A DNA stretch of 39,460 nucleotides, taken from contig JAKAOF010000006.1 of the NCBI GenBank assembly GCA_021823345.1, positions 1-39,460 of the forward strand. Reading direction: 5' to 3'. This DNA comes from Thermoplasmata archaeon (lineage in GTDB: Archaea; Thermoplasmatota; Thermoplasmata; Lutacidiplasmatales; UBA184). Position numbers and translations under genes: made by a program. Positions 24,146-33,265 of the stretch are shown here, one piece after another. Below the pieces are notes generated by a model. That model was not told the DNA's origin, did no database searches, and worked only from the letters and a program-made list of their open reading frames with translations. The first letter of the stretch is position 1. Each line of letters opens with the position of its first letter.

Positions 24146-27004
24146 TCACGGGTCGGGGGATTTCTTTGGTTCAGGTTCCACTGGCTTGGCCTTGGGAGGG
24201 GTAGGCGACATCACCCGGCTGAACATCCGATGGATGTCCTCGGGACGAGGTGCCGTCGTGGTGGATCGGCCGGCAGAGGTATCCGAGCGACCGGCCCCGG
24301 CCCGGATGTCGCTCACGAACGTCTCGAACTCCTGAAGGACCTCGGTAATGGTCGCGTGGTCATAGCCCCGCGCTTCGAGGGTGTGGAGCGAGTTCCGGAC
24401 AAGCTGGGCATAGGTCATCAGCTCGTCACCGGCTTCTTCGGACGATTGCAACCGCCCCGTGTCCGCCGCAGTCGCCGTGGCTTCCACGTCTCGGACCACG
24501 GCCTCCATTCCGGCCTTCCCGAGATAGCTTTCGAGGAACCCTTTAAAGAGCGTGAGCGACCACTGGAGCCCCGCAAGTTCCCGGTGCGGGGTCGTGTCGA
24601 CCGCGGTCCGGGCGAGGGTCTCCAGCACCCCGCGGACCCGCACCACGTAGTCGATCAATGGTTCCCCGGGATTCCAGGGAACGTTCACATCGGTCGACCA
24701 ACGCCGGCTCGTCTCCTCGAGCATGCGGGTAAGGCTCGTCATCTGCTTGTCGCTCAGGCCGCGGTGGGACTCCATGAGCGAGGAGGAGACCGCATTCGCC
24801 ATGGCCAGCGAAGAGGGCGGGGTGGCGCCTTCGGGGTGTTCGGACTGGGCCCGATGCACATACTCGGGGGCCGGTTCGTTCTGCTTTCGAAGGACTCCCG
24901 TGGCGTACCCTGCCCGGAACGCGGAGGCTTCCCACTCAACGATGTTCATCTCGGATTCGGGGGTAGAGGGCGCCGGGACAGGGGTAGGTTCTCGCGGGGG
25001 CGCTGCGACTTGCGTGGCGGGCCCCGTAACGGTGGGTACTGGCGTAGGGGGGAGCTCTTTCGGAACGGGAGTGGTGACTCCCGGGGATGGCGGGGAGGGA
25101 GGGCGGTTCAAGACCCCATCGAACAAATGGTTCACCCGCTCCATGCCTTGGTGCGGGGGGATCGCTGCGGGGAGGGCACCCCCATGGGCCGGATCTTCCG
25201 TCCCCTTGAGGTCCGTCAGGAGAACATCGAACTCGTGAAGGATGCGGTCGACCTCTTCCCGGCTCAATGTAGTCGGAGCGAGAGCGGCCAACGCTCGGCG
25301 CACGAGGTTGGCGTAGGTCGAAAGTTCATCGTGTTCTCCCTCCATTCCCACGGGGGCCAGCATTCCGCTGGCGGCCTGCTCTGCGATGGTGTCGACCAAT
25401 TGGACCGTTCGTTGCTTCCCGATCGAGCTCTCCAGAAAGCCTCGGAAAAGAGCCAGCGCCCACTGCAGTCCCGCGGTAGGGTTCCGTTGGGCGACCGGTC
25501 CGCCCATGGCGGTACGTTCCAGTACCCCATACGTGCTCTCTGCGCGCTTCAGATAGTCGTCAAGTGACTCTCCGGAGTTCCGGGAGACCTTCAGAAGTCT
25601 CTCCAGACGCTTGGTCTCGGATTCGAGGGATCTCAAGAAGTCGGCAAACACCCGATCCCCTAACTGGGCATTCGACTCCGACACTGTCCGGGTCAGGGCC
25701 GCCGAAAGTACCGCCGGTTCCGGTACCTTCCCCCCCAATCGAGCCGATTCTAATGCCCCACGAAGGGCGTAATCCCTTCCGGATTCTCCCGCCTTCCGGG
25801 TAGCGCCGGTGGTCAGTGCGGTCCGGAAAGCCGATACTTCCCAAGGGGTCAGTCCGTTCTTGGGAGACAGGAACTCTAACCCGGCATTCGAGGTGACCGA
25901 GACCGGTGCCTTCCGGTCCAACCCTGTGGTGACGGGGATGGCGGGGGGCAACGAGGTCGGGGCAGTGGCAGGAGCTTGCCGGGAAGGCATGTCACTCGCC
26001 ACGGGCCGAACGGCTTCGGTCGAAGGACTCTCGGTCCGACGCTTGGGCACGGCGGTGGTCTCCGCAGACCGCGAGGAGGGGGGCTTCTGGGATAGCGCGA
26101 TATGGAGGGCTTCGAGCTTGGCCCCCGTTGAGTCCGTGTACTGAGCAATGTCCTTGAGGGTGGGTCGCCCCGTCGAGATCTTGACATCGTGGGCCATGGT
26201 AGCTCCGATGAGCTCCTTGTCGGATACCTTGGAAAGTAGCACTTTGAGATTCCGCAATTGCGACTGGGCGTCCACCCACTTGCTCCGTTCTAGTACGATG
26301 TAATCGGGCGTGCTCTCGGGGATGAGGTCCTCTTCATCCTCCGGGACGAAGGCCGCCACGGTGCCGCCGACGGTTGCGATGCCCCCCACCAACAGGAAGA
26401 CGATCCAGAGCGGGTAGTAGCGTCCCCCGATGTGGGCATAGCTCCCCCAAAAGAGGATGGAGATGACCATTGCCGCCACTCCAAAGAAGAGCAGGGGCGC
26501 GCTCGACTCGAATCCCTCTATGATTTCTTGGCCCCGGCTCTTCGCTACGCGGGAGGGACGATCACGAGGGGTCTCTCTCGGGAAGGTCTGGCTCGACGGA
26601 GTCCGTCCTTTCGCTGGCTGGATGCGAGGGGCAGGTTGGTGCCGGAACAGGGGGAGGAACCACAGTACGACCCCCAGCAGCAGGAACGCACCGATCGGCA
26701 CAATGAGCGCTCCCCAGACGATCTGGGGGTCCGTCACCACGAGCGAGATGCCCAAGATCAGGAGAATGGCGGCGGCGGAGGCGAGGAAGAGGAATAGTAA
26801 GGCCGGACGATAGGTCGCCGTAGGTCTCAAGCTCCGACCCCGGGTACGAACGGTACGCTCTCGGAACGAGGGCGGTCGACGAGGGGTAGGGGGTCGGGAT
26901 CTTGCTTTCGGGGCGGGCGTGGCGGAAGAAGGCTTCCACTCTCGGAGGGGGGGACGTTTCACTGCTGGCGCCCTAGGTGAGTGAGGCGGCATCCGCCTAT
27001 ACAA
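24146..27004 (-). CDS. Large multi-domain membrane protein with internal tandem duplication
   Basis: TM segments PALLFLFLASAAAILLILGISLV, IVWGALIVPIGAFLLLGVVLWFL, LLFFGVAAMVISILFWGSYA, LWIVFLLVGGIATVGGTVAAFV; Pro/Thr-rich linkers; two homologous ~215-aa modules. Confidence 0.85.
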   Translation of the reverse strand: MYRRMPPHSPRAPAVKRPPLREWKPSSATPAPKARSRPPTPRRPPSFRERTVRTRGRSLRPTATYRPALLFLFLASAAAILLILGISLVVTDPQIVWGALIVPIGAFLLLGVVLWFLPLFRHQPAPRIQPAKGRTPSSQTFPRETPRDRPSRVAKSRGQEIIEGFESSAPLLFFGVAAMVISILFWGSYAHIGGRYYPLWIVFLLVGGIATVGGTVAAFVPEDEEDLIPESTPDYIVLERSKWVDAQSQLRNLKVLLSKVSDKELIGATMAHDVKISTGRPTLKDIAQYTDSTGAKLEALHIALSQKPPSSRSAETTAVPKRRTESPSTEAVRPVASDMPSRQAPATAPTSLPPAIPVTTGLDRKAPVSVTSNAGLEFLSPKNGLTPWEVSAFRTALTTGATRKAGESGRDYALRGALESARLGGKVPEPAVLSAALTRTVSESNAQLGDRVFADFLRSLESETKRLERLLKVSRNSGESLDDYLKRAESTYGVLERTAMGGPVAQRNPTAGLQWALALFRGFLESSIGKQRTVQLVDTIAEQAASGMLAPVGMEGEHDELSTYANLVRRALAALAPTTLSREEVDRILHEFDVLLTDLKGTEDPAHGGALPAAIPPHQGMERVNHLFDGVLNRPPSPPSPGVTTPVPKELPPTPVPTVTGPATQVAAPPREPTPVPAPSTPESEMNIVEWEASAFRAGYATGVLRKQNEPAPEYVHRAQSEHPEGATPPSSLAMANAVSSSLMESHRGLSDKQMTSLTRMLEETSRRWSTDVNVPWNPGEPLIDYVVRVRGVLETLARTAVDTTPHRELAGLQWSLTLFKGFLESYLGKAGMEAVVRDVEATATAADTGRLQSSEEAGDELMTYAQLVRNSLHTLEARGYDHATITEVLQEFETFVSDIRAGAGRSDTSAGRSTTTAPRPEDIHRMFSRVMSPTPPKAKPVEPEPKKSPDP
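24300..24945 (-). repeat. Internal protein repeat B of the large membrane protein
   Basis: WEASAFRAGYATGVLRKQNEP...AGLQWSLTLFKGFLESYLGKA...DELMTYAQLVRNSLHTL...EVLQEFETFVSDIRA. Confidence 0.85.
25203..25852 (-). repeat. Internal protein repeat A of the large membrane protein
   Basis: WEVSAFRTALTTGATRKAGES...AGLQWALALFRGFLESSIGKQ...DELSTYANLVRRALAAL...RILHEFDVLLTDLKG. Confidence 0.85.
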
Positions 27005-27072
27005 GATGCGCCACCAGTGTTTGAACCTATCGGCGCGCTGTAATGCATGCTTGAATGAGAAGTTTTTGAAAG

Positions 27073-27237
27073 ATGGAAAACAAAGGAGCCGTTTCCGTGA
27101 CCGAATTCTCTAATCTGAAGGTCGGTTTCACGGCGGAATGGGTTTCTAGAGCGTTTGGCGCTAAACACTTCCACAAGATGGAGTATTATGGATGCCCCTT
27201 TGGTTTGCATGTACTCCAAGAGATGGTCCCGCCCTGA
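27073..27237 (+). CDS. Possible 54-aa small protein in an AT-richer intergenic segment
   Basis: ATG 27073 to TGA 27235-27237: MENKGAVSVTEFSNLKVGFTAEWVSRAFGAKHFHKMEYYGCPFGLHVLQEMVPP. Confidence 0.3.
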   Translation: MENKGAVSVTEFSNLKVGFTAEWVSRAFGAKHFHKMEYYGCPFGLHVLQEMVPP

Positions 27238-27296
27238 CCGCTCGATATGGATGCGTTCATAACGTACCGATTATTCCCTGTCGATGCAGGTCGATA

Positions 27297-27902
27297 ATGT
27301 CCGGGATGCGCCGTCCCAAGAGGAACGAAATGGGCGGAAGACTTTCCTCCCTTGCACTTCCCATCCTAACAAAACGACTGGTTCTACGTCTCCCCACGCT
27401 CGCCGACACCGACTCGTTCATGTCCGAAGCCCATGATCCGCGACTGTTGCAATGGTTTTCCAAGGGGTCTCCTCCGGAGACTCGCGAGGAACAGGTCGAC
27501 ACCATCAAGAAGATCCGCAAGGCGGCCCGCGCGGGAGATTCCTTGAGCCTTGGTCTATTTGACCGGGGGTCCGGAGCGTCGGTCGGCGTGATCTCGCTCT
27601 CGAGCCTCAACTGGGGGGACATGTGTGCCGAGATCGGGTACATCGTGTCGCCCAACCATTGGGGGAAAGGGTACGCTACGGAGGCGGTGGCCTCGCTCTG
27701 TGCCGAGGCGTTCGGATGCCTCAATCTACATCGGATCGAGGCGCAGGTATGGCCGTCCAATCTCGCTTCCGGTCGGGTACTTGAGAAGGTAGGCTTCCAC
27801 AAGGAAGGGACCCGACGGCAGTGCGATCTTAAGGGAAAGACCTGGCTCGATTGCGACACTTACGGACTCCTGCGAGGGGAGAACCGTCTGGGTCCGACGT
27901 AG
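27297..27902 (+). CDS. GNAT family N-acetyltransferase (RimJ/RimL-like)
   Basis: TKRLVLRLPTLADTDSFM...AEIGYIVSPNHWGKGYATEAVASLCAEAFGCLNLHRIEAQVWPSNLASGRVLEKVGFHKEGTRRQ; start could also be 27330. Confidence 0.92.
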   Translation: MSGMRRPKRNEMGGRLSSLALPILTKRLVLRLPTLADTDSFMSEAHDPRLLQWFSKGSPPETREEQVDTIKKIRKAARAGDSLSLGLFDRGSGASVGVISLSSLNWGDMCAEIGYIVSPNHWGKGYATEAVASLCAEAFGCLNLHRIEAQVWPSNLASGRVLEKVGFHKEGTRRQCDLKGKTWLDCDTYGLLRGENRLGPT

Positions 27903-27970
27903 ACGTGGAAATCGGTCCGCTCGGGCCGGTAGTCCAGTCAAGATCGAGTGAGCCCGTCGATGGCGGAAGT

Positions 27971-29077
27971 TCAGAGAATCTTCCCCTTGTGGAGGATCCG
28001 CGTCCCATCCACCGAAACGTCGGCTTGCTCGAGCGACACCCAGTCCATGAAACTGGAGTGGTTCGCCCCTCCAAAGCCGATGTTCCTTCCGATCTGGAGG
28101 CTGATGACCCCTAGTTCGTCCTGATGCATGCTCGGGACGTTCTTTAGCGCCGGATTGAGACCGAAGGTCAGGACCCCTGCTCGGTCGCGGCCCTCCGTAC
28201 CTCCCTCGAAGCTTTCCCGGAACCTCTCCTGGCCCATCTTGAACGAGTACTTGGTCAAACGGCCGTCATGGAACTCAAGGCGCCCTCCGCCGTTCTTCCA
28301 CCAGGGGGTCCACGTGGGAAGATTGGAACGAATCGTTCCCTCGGCGGTCTTGCCATCCAACACGAATGGAAGCCGACCGTCCGGGTAATTCGCCATCATG
28401 CCATAGATGTCGTTCCGAGCGAACTTGCCGGGCACTCCGGTGTGCAGTCGGGAGGGCTTGCCGGCCAAGGCTACCTGCAAGTCGGTGCCATTCGCATGCT
28501 GGATCCGGAGATGCCGGCCGCCTTGGAGGGACCGTTGCAACCGTTTGCCGACCTTGACCATCGTCTGCGGGTCGACACTGCTCGCTTCAAGGATCTCGCG
28601 GTTCAGTCGGTCCACCGTGGTACCCCACTGTCGAGCGTTGCTCTCTGTCGCAAAGCCCACCCCCATCCGCACGCCGCGAAGGCCCGTGGCCCGGACGATC
28701 TCGTACCACGAGTCGTTCCACGCCGTCAGTTCATCGGAGGTCTTCATGTCGAGCGTATTGAAGCGCTCGCTGTCGCCGGGGCCCCAGAACATGACGTAGG
28801 CATCGGCGTGCTTCAGGGCGGCCTTCTCGGCGGCACCCATGACTCCCAGGAGCTGGGTCTGCTCCCGGTCGACGGCATTCCAGTAGGCCGACTCGTCCTC
28901 GAGAAAGAGGAGGGGTACGCCCCCTGCGCGACGGACCTCGTCGACCACGGCGGTCGCCACCGGGACCGAGTGAGACCACGATTCGACGATGACGCTCTCT
29001 CCGGGCTTTACCTTGAGGGACTTGGTGACCAAGTTATGCGCCGCCGACCTTCGCAGATCCGAGATCTGTTTTGGCAT
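27971..29077 (-). CDS. Aminopeptidase, M29 (thermophilic metalloprotease) family
   Basis: LKVKPGESVIVESWSHSVPVATAVVDEVRRAGGVPLLFLED; C-terminal ALKNVPSMHQDELGVISLQIGRNIGFGGANHSSFMDW. Confidence 0.87.
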   Translation of the reverse strand: MPKQISDLRRSAAHNLVTKSLKVKPGESVIVESWSHSVPVATAVVDEVRRAGGVPLLFLEDESAYWNAVDREQTQLLGVMGAAEKAALKHADAYVMFWGPGDSERFNTLDMKTSDELTAWNDSWYEIVRATGLRGVRMGVGFATESNARQWGTTVDRLNREILEASSVDPQTMVKVGKRLQRSLQGGRHLRIQHANGTDLQVALAGKPSRLHTGVPGKFARNDIYGMMANYPDGRLPFVLDGKTAEGTIRSNLPTWTPWWKNGGGRLEFHDGRLTKYSFKMGQERFRESFEGGTEGRDRAGVLTFGLNPALKNVPSMHQDELGVISLQIGRNIGFGGANHSSFMDWVSLEQADVSVDGTRILHKGKIL

Positions 29078-29201
29078 GGCCGGCTCCAGGGGCGCTCGCT
29101 ACTTACGGCGAAGGTGTAGGTCCCCCCTACATCCCGGTTAACTATCCCGTAGTCCCCGACACGTGTCCCCGAGCCTTGTCCGTCGCCATTTCAGTCATAG
29201 G

Positions 29202-29208
29202 CTATATA
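29202..29208 (+). promoter_or_regulatory. TATA-like box (ctatata) upstream of AcnX gene
   Basis: ~27 nt upstream of ATG 29232. Confidence 0.55.
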
Positions 29209-29231
29209 CGTCCGCCCCAATTCCCCGCTCC

Positions 29232-30419
29232 ATGGAACTCAGCCGGGAAGACGAGGCCATCCTGAAGGGGGAGAAGGGCCCACGTCATGCCGAACTGATG
29301 CGCATCCTGGTCTCCCTGGGCGACCTGAACGATGCTTCCCGGTTGATCCCGGTCTGGTCGGTTCAATTGTCAGGGATCTCGTTCAAGACGATGGGCATCC
29401 CCGGCACGGAGTTCCTCGAAGATGCCGCCCACGAGGTCCGCTTTGCGGTCCCCACCACGGTCAATCCGGCGGGGTACGACGTCGGGGGACCCGGGGTCGT
29501 GCCCGCCAGCGCAGAGTTCAAGGAGAAGCAACAGCGGATCATCCGATCGCTCCTTACGATGGGGGCTATCTCGACCTTCTCGTGCACCCCCTACACCACT
29601 GAGTATTCTCCCCCGCCTGGAGCCCATCTTGCCTGGGCCGAGAGCTCGGCGGTGATCTATAGCAACAGCGTGATCGGTGCCTTCTCGAACCGAGAGGGGG
29701 CCCCGAGCGCCCTGGCGAGCGCGGTCCTGGGAAAGACCCCGGAGTACGGTCTGCACTTGCCGGCAGGTCGAAGGGCGGAGGTCGTGGTCAATGTCCGGAA
29801 CGGACGGGAGATCCGGTTTTCGAGCCTGGGGGCATATCTCGGAAAGAAGCTCGGAAGCCGCATCCCCTACCTGCGAGGCGTGCATCCGGTAGCGGACGAA
29901 ATGAAGGCCATGGGGGCCGCCATGAGCGCCTGGGGGTCCGTTCCCATGTTCCACGTAGAGAACGTCACGCACGAGGCATCGGTCCAAGAGCTCGCCGGTC
30001 TGGAATCGATGGAGGTCGGACCCGAGGACATCCAGGCGTTCGAGAAATCCTTGGGACTCAACGCCGAGTCCCCCAGTCTCATTGCCATTGGATGTCCCCA
30101 CGCGACAAAAGGGGAGCTCGAGCACTTGGCCAAGGTGATCCGCGAGCGCCGAGACGGGAAGCTCAAGGATGGGCTCCAAGTATGGGCATGTACGAACCGA
30201 AGGATCATCCAGGACAACCCCGACTTGGTGCGCTATCTGGAAGGCGCTGGAGTGAAGGTGATCCAGGACACCTGCATGGTCGTTGCCCCGATCGGTGCCG
30301 ACTACCCGGTCATTGCCGTCAATTCGGCCAAGGCGGCGTTCTACGCCTCAAAGAAGTCCTTCAGTGGGCAAAAGGTGCTCTACGCCACCACGGAAGAGCT
30401 GATCGACCGGTGGGCATAA
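29232..30419 (+). CDS. Aconitase X catalytic (large) subunit; putative phosphomevalonate dehydratase large subunit
   Basis: MELSREDEAILKGEKGPRHAELMRILVSLGD...CTPYTTEYSPPPGAHLAWAESSAVIYSNSVIGAFSNREGAPSALASAVLGKTPEYGLH; ATG 29232 in ORF 29163-30419. Confidence 0.92.
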   Translation: MELSREDEAILKGEKGPRHAELMRILVSLGDLNDASRLIPVWSVQLSGISFKTMGIPGTEFLEDAAHEVRFAVPTTVNPAGYDVGGPGVVPASAEFKEKQQRIIRSLLTMGAISTFSCTPYTTEYSPPPGAHLAWAESSAVIYSNSVIGAFSNREGAPSALASAVLGKTPEYGLHLPAGRRAEVVVNVRNGREIRFSSLGAYLGKKLGSRIPYLRGVHPVADEMKAMGAAMSAWGSVPMFHVENVTHEASVQELAGLESMEVGPEDIQAFEKSLGLNAESPSLIAIGCPHATKGELEHLAKVIRERRDGKLKDGLQVWACTNRRIIQDNPDLVRYLEGAGVKVIQDTCMVVAPIGADYPVIAVNSAKAAFYASKKSFSGQKVLYATTEELIDRWA

Positions 30420-30564
30420 TCGCCTCTGTCTCCCCACCTTCGTGGCCTCTTCCCGCAGGAAGACCCCTTACAACGGATCCTTAGGGGGGGCAAGACCGTC
30501 CCCCGCCTCTCGGCCCGACATGGGGCGAGGGACCCCGTTGTCCACTAACGTCCCAGGGGCTGTT

Positions 30565-32754
30565 CTACAGGTGGAGTGTGGAAATGTACCCCACGAGGTT
30601 GTTCGAGACCACGAGGTAGACGAATAGGATGCTGATGGTGTTGACCACCTTGATGAGCGGGTTGATCGCCGGGCCCGCCGTGTCCTTCGTGGCATCGCCG
30701 ACCGTGTCGCCCACGACGGCGGCCTTGTGAGCATCCGAACCCTTTCCTCCGAAATGGCCCTGCTCGATCCACTTCTTCCCATTGTCCCAGGCGCCACCAC
30801 CGACGGTCATGAAGATGGCGAGGGGGAGTCCTGAGAGGATGACGCCAAAGAGCAGGCCGCTCACCGCGACGGGCCCCAGTAGGAAGCCTACGGCGAGTGG
30901 GGTCACCACAGCGATCACGGCCGGTAGTACCAGCTCACTGATCGCGGTCCGGGTGACGATGTCCACGCAGGGTCCGTACTCCGGGCGGCCCGTCCCATCC
31001 ATGATGCCCTTGATGGTCTTGAACTGGCGGCGGACCTCTTCGACCACCGACTGTGCGGCCGTTCCCACGGCGCGCATCAGGAAGGCGGTGAAGAAGAACG
31101 GAAGCATGGCACCGATGATGAGCCCGATGATGACCAGGGGCTGGTTGACGGCCAACTGCTGGAGCTGGGACGCCCCCGCCGCCGGGAACGCTGCCTGGTA
31201 ATAGGCGGCGAAGAGCACGAGGGCGGCGAGTGCCGCGGAACCCACGGCATATCCCTTGGTCACGGCCTTGGTCGTGTTTCCGACGGCGTCCAGCGGGTCG
31301 GTGATCCCCCGGGCCTCCTCGGGTAGCCGGGACATCTCGGCGATCCCGCCAGCGTTGTCCGTGATGGGTCCGAAGGCGTCGATCGAGATGATCATTCCCG
31401 TGGCGGAGAGCATCGAAGCGGCGGCCAGACCGATCCCATAGAGACCGAAGTCCGTGGCTCCCGCTGCGATGGGTGCGAAGAGATACATGACGCCATAGGC
31501 GGCGATGATGCCTCCCACGATGGCGAGCGATGGGATCAGGACGGCTTCCAGACCTACGCTCATGCCTTGGATGACCACCGGCCCGGCACCGCGTTGGGCC
31601 GATTCGGAGATGGAGTTGACCGGGCGTCGGTTGGTCCCGGTGTAGAAATCGGTGGAGAAGACGATGACCAGCATCACGATGAGCCCGGTCGCACTGGCCA
31701 CAAAGACGGCTCCCCATTCCGGGGCCATGAAGATGTAGGAGAGTACCGCGAGGCCGCCGATACCCACGATGACCGTCACGATCAACCCCTTGTAGAGGGC
31801 GCCCATGATGGAGCCTCCCTCCGACATGCGCACGAAGGGGAACGCCACGATCGTGGCCACGATCGACCACGCCGACACGATCAAGGGGAAGAGCACCGCC
31901 CAGGGCAACTGGGCCGTCACATCCGTCAGGAAGTAGGCCAAAAGCATGGTGGAAACTGCGGTCACGACGTAGGTCTCGAACAGGTCGGCCGCCATACCGG
32001 CACAGTCGCCCACGTTGTCGCCCACATTGTCCGCGATGACGGCGGGGTTCCGGGGGTCGTCTTCCGGGATCCCTGCCTCGACCTTACCCACCAGGTCCGC
32101 CCCCACGTCCGCTCCCTTGGTGTAGATCCCTCCGCCCACTCGAGCGAAGAGACTCATGAGCGAGGCCCCGAAGATGAAGCCCGCCATCTCCAGGATGTTG
32201 CCCTGGAAGCCGACATAGAAGCCGATGAGCCCGAGGAGGGCGAACCCCGCCACGGAGAGTCCGGTGACGGAACCGCTCATGAAGGCGAAGCGCATCGAAG
32301 CGTCCAACCCCTTCTCGTGGGCGGCCTTGCGTTCTTCTTCGGAGGTACCCTTCGCCTCGATCTCCCCTTGCTCGCGTGCCACGTTGGCGGTCCGGACGTT
32401 GGCCCGCACGCTGACATACATCCCGAGATAGCCGGCGAGTGCGCTCCCCACGGCTCCGGCGACGAATCCGAGGGCCATGTGGGCGCTGAAAAAGATGTCC
32501 CCGTGGGACGCCCCATATCCGTAGAGCCCGCCCAGGATCAGGATGGCGATCACGGCCCCGACGATGGCCACGGTACGGTACTCCCGCACCAGGAACGCCT
32601 CGGCCCCCTCACGGATGGCCTTGGAGATCTCCCGCATCTTGTCGGTCCCCTCGTCGCGTTGGAAAACGAGGACGGTTTCATACCCGGCATAGCCGAGGGC
32701 AAGCATCGCGGCCAGGAAGACGAAAAGCTCTACTAGGGGGACCGGAAAGGACAT
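30565..32754 (-). CDS. hppA: Membrane-bound proton-translocating pyrophosphatase, K+-independent-type motif
   Basis: Multi-TM; GGGIYTKGADVGADLVGKVEAGIPEDDPRNPAVIADNVGDNVGDCAGMAADLFETY; AVGNTTKAVTKGYAVGSAAL; ATG 32754 chosen. Confidence 0.97.
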   Translation of the reverse strand: MSFPVPLVELFVFLAAMLALGYAGYETVLVFQRDEGTDKMREISKAIREGAEAFLVREYRTVAIVGAVIAILILGGLYGYGASHGDIFFSAHMALGFVAGAVGSALAGYLGMYVSVRANVRTANVAREQGEIEAKGTSEEERKAAHEKGLDASMRFAFMSGSVTGLSVAGFALLGLIGFYVGFQGNILEMAGFIFGASLMSLFARVGGGIYTKGADVGADLVGKVEAGIPEDDPRNPAVIADNVGDNVGDCAGMAADLFETYVVTAVSTMLLAYFLTDVTAQLPWAVLFPLIVSAWSIVATIVAFPFVRMSEGGSIMGALYKGLIVTVIVGIGGLAVLSYIFMAPEWGAVFVASATGLIVMLVIVFSTDFYTGTNRRPVNSISESAQRGAGPVVIQGMSVGLEAVLIPSLAIVGGIIAAYGVMYLFAPIAAGATDFGLYGIGLAAASMLSATGMIISIDAFGPITDNAGGIAEMSRLPEEARGITDPLDAVGNTTKAVTKGYAVGSAALAALVLFAAYYQAAFPAAGASQLQQLAVNQPLVIIGLIIGAMLPFFFTAFLMRAVGTAAQSVVEEVRRQFKTIKGIMDGTGRPEYGPCVDIVTRTAISELVLPAVIAVVTPLAVGFLLGPVAVSGLLFGVILSGLPLAIFMTVGGGAWDNGKKWIEQGHFGGKGSDAHKAAVVGDTVGDATKDTAGPAINPLIKVVNTISILFVYLVVSNNLVGYISTLHL

Positions 32755-32755
32755 T

Positions 32756-33265
32756 TCACACCCGTTTACGTTCCCCCAAGGCATTTCCGGAACGTTTTAA
32801 CCTTTCCATGTCGGAAAGGAGGTGGGCGCGGACCACGAGGACCACCACCGCCAGCAGTGCGTCGACCAACGCGGTGGCAAGATAGAACGCATAATGCGCC
32901 TGGGTAAGGAAGAACACCGCTCCCGTCCCACTCGAGGTCACCTTGAGTACGACAAGGATGTCCAGGTAGGGCCGAGGATTCTCCGGCTCACGAGCCGCGA
33001 GGAAGGAACTCGCCGTGGCCCCCACCATGTAGGCGAAGGTGAAGATGAGCCACCCGCCAAAGGAGTCGGCCAGTTGGGCTGGGGTCGGAGCCGGGAGCCC
33101 GAGCGCGTTGCCGATCTGAGTGATGTCGTTGACCGCCGTTTGGGGAAATGCGACGTACAGGACACCAAAGACCAGGAACAGGATGGACAGGAGATAGAGG
33201 ATGACCGAGGAATTGCGGCAAATGGGGAACCACGGGCCCGAACTGGAAGGGGTCGGGGCACTCAT
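32756..33265 (-). CDS. Small multi-pass membrane protein, unknown function
   Basis: MSAPTPSSSGPWFPICRNSSVILYLLSILFLVFGVLYVAFPQ...GWLIFTFAYMVGATASSFLA...; internal Met used as start of ORF 32756-33289. Confidence 0.7.
   Translation of the reverse strand: MSAPTPSSSGPWFPICRNSSVILYLLSILFLVFGVLYVAFPQTAVNDITQIGNALGLPAPTPAQLADSFGGWLIFTFAYMVGATASSFLAAREPENPRPYLDILVVLKVTSSGTGAVFFLTQAHYAFYLATALVDALLAVVVLVVRAHLLSDMERLKRSGNALGERKRV

Noticed and set aside
31567-32736. 389-aa plus-strand ORF (His/Asp/Gly-rich)
   Set aside because: Antisense shadow of the H+-pyrophosphatase gene
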